In this document: in pieces, positions 5,053 to 5,276 of the stretch
Numbering within the stretch: position 1 is the first letter of the stretch
Layout of the letters: each line of letters begins with the position of its first letter
Origin: Phycisphaerales bacterium
GTDB taxonomy: Bacteria > Planctomycetota > Phycisphaerae > Phycisphaerales > SM1A02
DNA length: 5,276 bases
Assembly (NCBI GenBank): GCA_007127615.1
Contig: SKZB01000091.1
Location: forward strand, 1-5,276
Direction of reading: 5' to 3'
Notes under the pieces: generated by a model
The model's input: only the letters and a program-made list of their open reading frames with translations
The model's database searches: none
What the model was told of the DNA's origin: nothing
Translations under genes and position numbers: made by a program

Positions 5053-5276
5053 TAACCCCAGTTCTCCAGGAGGAGCAGCAAGTCGACGATATCGACGTAC
5101 CCGTCTCCGTTGATGTCCGCGGGACAGTCAAAGGTGAACTCGCACGGCCCCCAGTTCCCGAGCAGCGTGAGCAGATCGTTCACATCGACCGCACCGGTCC
5201 CGGTCAGATCACCGGGTGTGCGAATGCACGTCCCCAGGCCGGTGATGAAAGCCGACTTCCCGCCCGTGTTCGGCTG
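5052..5276 (-). CDS. C-terminal end of a dockerin-domain protein (partial)
   Basis: The last 74 codons of a gene entering from the right edge, with stop TAG at 5054-5052. Two calcium-loop repeats are visible. The first, DLTGTGAVDVND (visible residues 23-34), has Thr in place of two usual acidic ligands, and ends LLTLLGNWGPC. The second, DINGDGYVDIVD (54-65), keeps Asp, Asn, Asp, Asp and Asp at the ligand positions and ends LLLLLENWG at the C-terminus. Type I dockerin-like pairs of this form close many large secreted or cell-surface proteins of Planctomycetes; in cellulosome bacteria dockerins bind cohesins, but the partner in Planctomycetes is generally unknown. Three Cys (17, 45, 51) flank the loops and could form disulfides outside the cytoplasm. 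The main domain lies beyond the window, so the protein's activity cannot be told. Confidence 0.85.
   Translation of the reverse strand, partial: QPNTGGKSAFITGLGTCIRTPGDLTGTGAVDVNDLLTLLGNWGPCEFTFDCPADINGDGYVDIVDLLLLLENWG

Overview
The window looks like a chromosomal piece of a GC-rich planctomycete, most likely of the Phycisphaerae type. The main reason is the C-terminus encoded at the right edge, which carries two dockerin-like calcium loops each followed by a (L)LxNWG ending, an architecture common in secreted proteins of that group. A large lipoprotein with a planctomycete-style C-terminus fits this too. The phylum call is an inference from protein style, not from a marker gene.

Every gene I can support lies on the minus strand, so the window reads from right to left. 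At 5276-5052 is the end of a dockerin-bearing protein, closed by a small GC hairpin. At 4870-3350 is a lipoprotein of about 500 residues, helical in the middle and with a C-terminal domain that resembles a JAMM/MPN metalloprotease fold. Its upstream and N-terminal DNA is full of short tandem repeats (15-bp and 12-bp units), which makes its start uncertain, and an 8-bp tandem repeat lies just beyond its stop codon. At 2984-2265 is a 239-residue membrane protein of unknown function with a clear Shine-Dalgarno sequence. At 2161-1845 is a small hypothetical gene that appears split by a single-base frameshift. At 1408-1184 is the first part of a HAD phosphatase with a good start signal but without most of the enzyme. 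At 1015-102 is a fused nucleotidyltransferase-HEPN gene, split by a one-base frameshift in a run of C (coding strand). Left of position 87 a further minus-strand gene probably begins.

The genes do not form an obvious pathway. Several have their own promoter-like element: a minus-strand TACACT/TATACT hexamer about 70 bp before the start, in three cases preceded by GATTGCG. Two of these elements (87-112 and 3051-3082) are near-identical direct repeats that bracket the 3-kb stretch holding the broken HAD, hypothetical and nucleotidyltransferase-HEPN genes. That stretch behaves like accessory or decaying DNA: two frameshifts, one truncation, and a 435-bp GC-rich gap without a gene. The most interesting points are the possible JAMM-like lipoprotein, the recurring GATTGCG box with its paired direct repeats, and the frameshifted nucleotidyltransferase-HEPN gene.
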